Below, in pieces: positions 5,764 through 7,407 of a DNA stretch of 7,407 bases. The position numbers and the translations under genes are program-made. The notes under the pieces are model-generated. The model searched no databases. It had not been told where the DNA came from and saw nothing but the letters and a program-made list of their open reading frames with translations. Position 1 is the first letter of the stretch. Each line of letters begins with the position of its first letter. The stretch is from Armatimonadota bacterium (GTDB lineage: Bacteria; Armatimonadota; SYMT01), in assembly GCA_020696885.1 (NCBI GenBank), contig JAJFMS010000146.1, positions 1 to 7,407 on the forward strand, written 5' to 3'.

Positions 5764-6648
5764 ATGCAAGCACAGGCGGCCGGTGGAGGGACCAGTCCTC
5801 TCCAGAACCCCAAGGTCCAGATCGGTGTGATCGCGGGCGGAGCGATCGCTCTGATCGCCGTGATTGTGATGTTGATCATGAACGGCAACACCGCCGCGCC
5901 TGCGCCCACTCCTCAAATGGGAGACGACGCGGGGGTTAGTGCCACCGCAGGCACCCCAGGCGGCCCGACGCCGGGTGGCGTCGCGCCCGCGCTGAATCCT
6001 GGCGGCGTCCCCGGTGGAGCGCCTGCGAATATGCCGGGGGGCGCCCCCCCGACCGGCATGGCGATGCCGATGACGGCCAGCCCTGCCCCCGGCGGCGCTC
6101 CGGGAGCGGCTGCTGAAGGCGCTGCCCCGAAGAAGGGTCCTGGGGTTCCGGTGCGCAACAACCCGTTCGCCGAGAACAAAGAGCTCAAGGACGTCCTTGA
6201 CAATATCCCGGCTATCGCGGGACCTCCCGAAGTCACCGCGCAGGAGCACCGGATCTACCAGGACGAGCTCTACAAGCCCAAGCCGCCCGTGCAGGTGGAT
6301 GACCAGGACGACCGCGAAGGCCCTCCGATTCCCACGATGCGTGTAGCGGGCGTGGTCTACGGCAAGCAGGTCTCCGCCACCCTCCAGATCGGCGAGCAGT
6401 ACATGCAGGTCACCCCGGGACAGATGATCCCGGCTTCGAACCCGCTCTACCGGGTCGACCGGATCGAGCAGGAGACCGTGCACCTCTCCCGCCGGTGGGA
6501 GATGGGCACCCGCAAGGGCGTGCAGCGTATCGAAGTCGGCCTCGCGGCCCGCGCTGCTTCGCCGGGAGCCGGCGGCTATGGTGCCCCGGGCGCCCCGGGG
6601 GGTTACCCGGGTGCCGGTTATCCGGGCGCTGGTGCTCCGCTCTTTTAG
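5764..6648 (+). CDS. pilP: PilP-like membrane-anchored periplasmic T4P protein with disordered linker and Gly-Tyr-Pro tail
   Basis: PilP links the PilN-PilO pair to the secretin. The protein (294 residues) has a short N-terminus, one membrane helix at about 20-39 (IGVIAGGAIALIAVIVMLIM), a Pro/Gly/Ala linker (42-127), an NNPFAENKELKDVL segment (132-145) like the [D/N]PF motif of PilP-type proteins, and a small beta domain at about 189-260 (MRVAGVVYGKQ, ATLQIGEQYMQVTPGQMI, YRVDRIEQETVHLSRRW). That domain has the PilP homology-region pattern. A tail at 268-294 reads GYGAPGAPGGYPGAGYPGAG. It contains no Cys, so it is not a lipoprotein as proteobacterial PilP is. The ATG at 5764 has GAGGG (5751-5755) 8 bases upstream; a GTG at 5749 with GGAG 4 bases before it is the alternative and would add five residues. 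The gap to pilO is 98 bases and holds nothing clear. Confidence 0.78.
   Translation: MQAQAAGGGTSPLQNPKVQIGVIAGGAIALIAVIVMLIMNGNTAAPAPTPQMGDDAGVSATAGTPGGPTPGGVAPALNPGGVPGGAPANMPGGAPPTGMAMPMTASPAPGGAPGAAAEGAAPKKGPGVPVRNNPFAENKELKDVLDNIPAIAGPPEVTAQEHRIYQDELYKPKPPVQVDDQDDREGPPIPTMRVAGVVYGKQVSATLQIGEQYMQVTPGQMIPASNPLYRVDRIEQETVHLSRRWEMGTRKGVQRIEVGLAARAASPGAGGYGAPGAPGGYPGAGYPGAGAPLF
6565..6645 (+). repeat. Gly/Ala/Pro/Tyr C-terminal tail of PilP
   Basis: Residues 268-294 of PilP follow the beta domain and consist of Gly, Ala, Pro and Tyr until the final Leu-Phe. Two YPG units and GAPG repeats match the style of the PilN repeats. Confidence 0.75.
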
Positions 6649-6822
6649 CTTTCTCCCCGCTCCGTTCCGATACTCAAGGAACAGGCAACATTCCGATCAC
6701 GGCCGCAGTCTAATCACTGTGTGCTTCGCACCGGTTCCGACATTCGGCGGCCCGCTTCTGCGCTCAACCAGATAAGCAAGCGGAACCCTTCGAACCAGCA
6801 ACCTGATGAAGGAGATAATCTG
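6649..6822 (+). other. Gap between pilP and pilQ; possible leader or internal promoter
   Basis: The gap is 174 bases, unusually long for this operon, with no convincing gene. TTCCGA occurs three times (6665-6670, 6691-6696, 6735-6740). GGTTCCG (6733-6739) can pair with CGGAACC (6781-6787), and GTTCC (6664-6668) with GGAAC (6678-6682). A weak promoter-like pair, GCAACA (6685-6690), 18 bases, TCTAAT (6709-6714), has a good -10 but a poor -35. No T-rich terminator follows pilP. The pilQ ribosome binding site AAGGAG is at 6809-6814. Confidence 0.4.
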
Positions 6823-7407
6823 ATGGGTTTCGCCAAGCGTTGGTCTGTAGGTGCCCTGATCGCCGTGGTCGGCGTCGGCGCCGCGCTCTCCGCTCCGCCT
6901 GCGTGGTCGCAGGCTGCGGACGCTGACAAGAAGGTCACCGTCAACCTGAAAGACATCCCGCTTCGCGCCGCCATCGACGCGCTGTTCGCGGGGACCGGTT
7001 ACCAGTATTCTGTTAACCCGGACGTCATGAACATTCCGGTCAACCTCAACATCCGTGACGTCGGCCTCCAGGCCGCCCTCCGGTTGCTCGTGCGCCAGGC
7101 GGCTACGGCCCAGCCCGGCCTCACCTTCAGCAAAGACGGCGATATCTTCGTGGTGAAGATCCGCCGTGAGACGCTCGCTGCTCCCATGGTGGATGAGGCC
7201 CCGCCGGAATTCACCGACGAAGGCTCCGAGTTCACCTGGGAGAAGATCCCGGTCCAGTTCAACAATGCGGCGGTCTTCACGCTCGCCTTCGGCGGCACGA
7301 TGCTCCCCACGGAAGCTGACGTCCTCATGGGCGGTGGCGGTGGCGGTGGTATGGGCGGCGGCATGGGCGGCATGGGCGGCGGCATGATGGGCGGCATGGG
7401 CGGCGGC
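6823..7407 (+). CDS. pilQ: PilQ, outer-membrane secretin of the type IV pilus (5' part, runs off right edge)
   Basis: PilQ forms the outer-membrane channel through which the pilus exits. The 195 visible codons are open to the window end. The ATG has an ideal AAGGAG 8 bases upstream, the strongest site in the operon. A signal peptide is clear: KR at 5-6, hydrophobic GALIAVVGVGAAL, and a likely cut after SQA (29-31). An STN domain (secretin/TonB short N-terminal domain) spans about 38-114: VNLKDIPLRAAIDALF, GYQYSVNP, VNLNIRDVGLQAALRLLV, FVVKIR. A second segment, FTWEKIPVQFNNAAVFTLAF (about 137-156), looks like the start of the next secretin N domain. It then enters a Gly/Met tract at 169. No AMIN domain precedes the STN domain, unlike proteobacterial PilQ. 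The pore-forming secretin domain must lie beyond the window. Confidence 0.85.
   Translation, partial: MGFAKRWSVGALIAVVGVGAALSAPPAWSQAADADKKVTVNLKDIPLRAAIDALFAGTGYQYSVNPDVMNIPVNLNIRDVGLQAALRLLVRQAATAQPGLTFSKDGDIFVVKIRRETLAAPMVDEAPPEFTDEGSEFTWEKIPVQFNNAAVFTLAFGGTMLPTEADVLMGGGGGGGMGGGMGGMGGGMMGGMGGG
7327..7407 (+). repeat. Gly/Met-rich tract in pilQ (truncated by window end)
   Basis: From residue 169 to the edge (195) every residue is Gly or Met: a run of seven Gly, then MGGG and MGG units. It begins directly after MLPTEADVL, apparently within or just after a secretin N domain. Its full length cannot be seen. Confidence 0.85.

Noticed and set aside
5701..6483. Reverse-strand open frame (260 codons) opposite pilP
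   Set aside because: Arg/His-rich shadow of the pilP coding frame with no family features.
2089..7407. Type II secretion system instead of type IV pilus
   Set aside because: A full actin-like PilM separate from an INLLP-type PilN, followed by PilO, PilP and secretin, is the T4P arrangement; T2SS has a fused GspL.

Overview
The window is GC-rich (about two thirds G+C by eye) and every convincing gene lies on the + strand. It carries most of a type IV pilus (T4P) alignment-complex operon in the canonical order pilM-pilN-pilO-pilP-pilQ, preceded by the 3' end of a large, unrecognised, probably surface-exposed protein. A secretin gene with a signal peptide means a diderm (outer-membrane-bearing) bacterium. 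The high GC, the long Gly/Pro/Ala tracts inserted in the Pil proteins and the style of the PilM and PilN N-termini suggest an Armatimonadota-like or another little-studied deep-branching lineage. That assignment is recollection and inference, not proof.

Layout. 1-1755: C-terminal part of an uncharacterised protein, open at the left edge, with recurring 'RIW-x-x-W ... (D)IYY' style units. 1756-2088: a 333-base intergenic region with two strong tandem hairpins (1790-1817 and 1834-1867), then a good sigma70-type promoter (TTGACA, 17-base spacer, extended -10 TGC-TACGAT at 1934-1962), then a leader of about 120 bases that may fold over the pilM ribosome binding site. 2089-3813: pilM, actin-like ATPase, with an insertion of about 185 residues and a Lys/Pro/Ala tail. 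3821-4816: pilN, bitopic membrane protein, with a Gly-Tyr-Pro-Gly insertion. 4850-5665: pilO, bitopic membrane protein, with a Gly/Met/Pro tail. 5764-6648: pilP-like membrane-anchored periplasmic protein with a Gly-Tyr-Pro tail. 6823-7407: 5' part of pilQ, the outer-membrane secretin, running off the right edge inside a Gly/Met tract.

How they work together. In known T4P systems PilM sits on the cytoplasmic face and binds the INLLP-type tail of PilN. PilN and PilO pair through coiled coils and ferredoxin-like domains in the periplasm. PilP bridges them to the N-terminal domains of the PilQ secretin, so the five proteins form a continuous column from cytoplasm to outer membrane. Gene order, same-strand arrangement, the pilM stop codon embedded in the pilN ribosome binding site, and a single good promoter upstream fit one operon. 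Gaps widen downstream (7, 33, 98 and 174 bases), so extra internal regulation before pilP or pilQ is possible.

The most unusual feature is that all five Pil proteins carry long low-complexity tracts, placed either at the C-terminus or between strands of the conserved fold. Four share a Gly-rich style (GGYPG, GGM, GAP), while PilM has a Pro/Gly/Ala version with repeated [N/D/S]PF motifs. Synonymous codon variation in the pilN repeats suggests the peptide sequence, not just DNA slippage, is maintained. A disordered, possibly self-associating lineage-specific layer on a standard T4P machine is the best candidate here for something undescribed.
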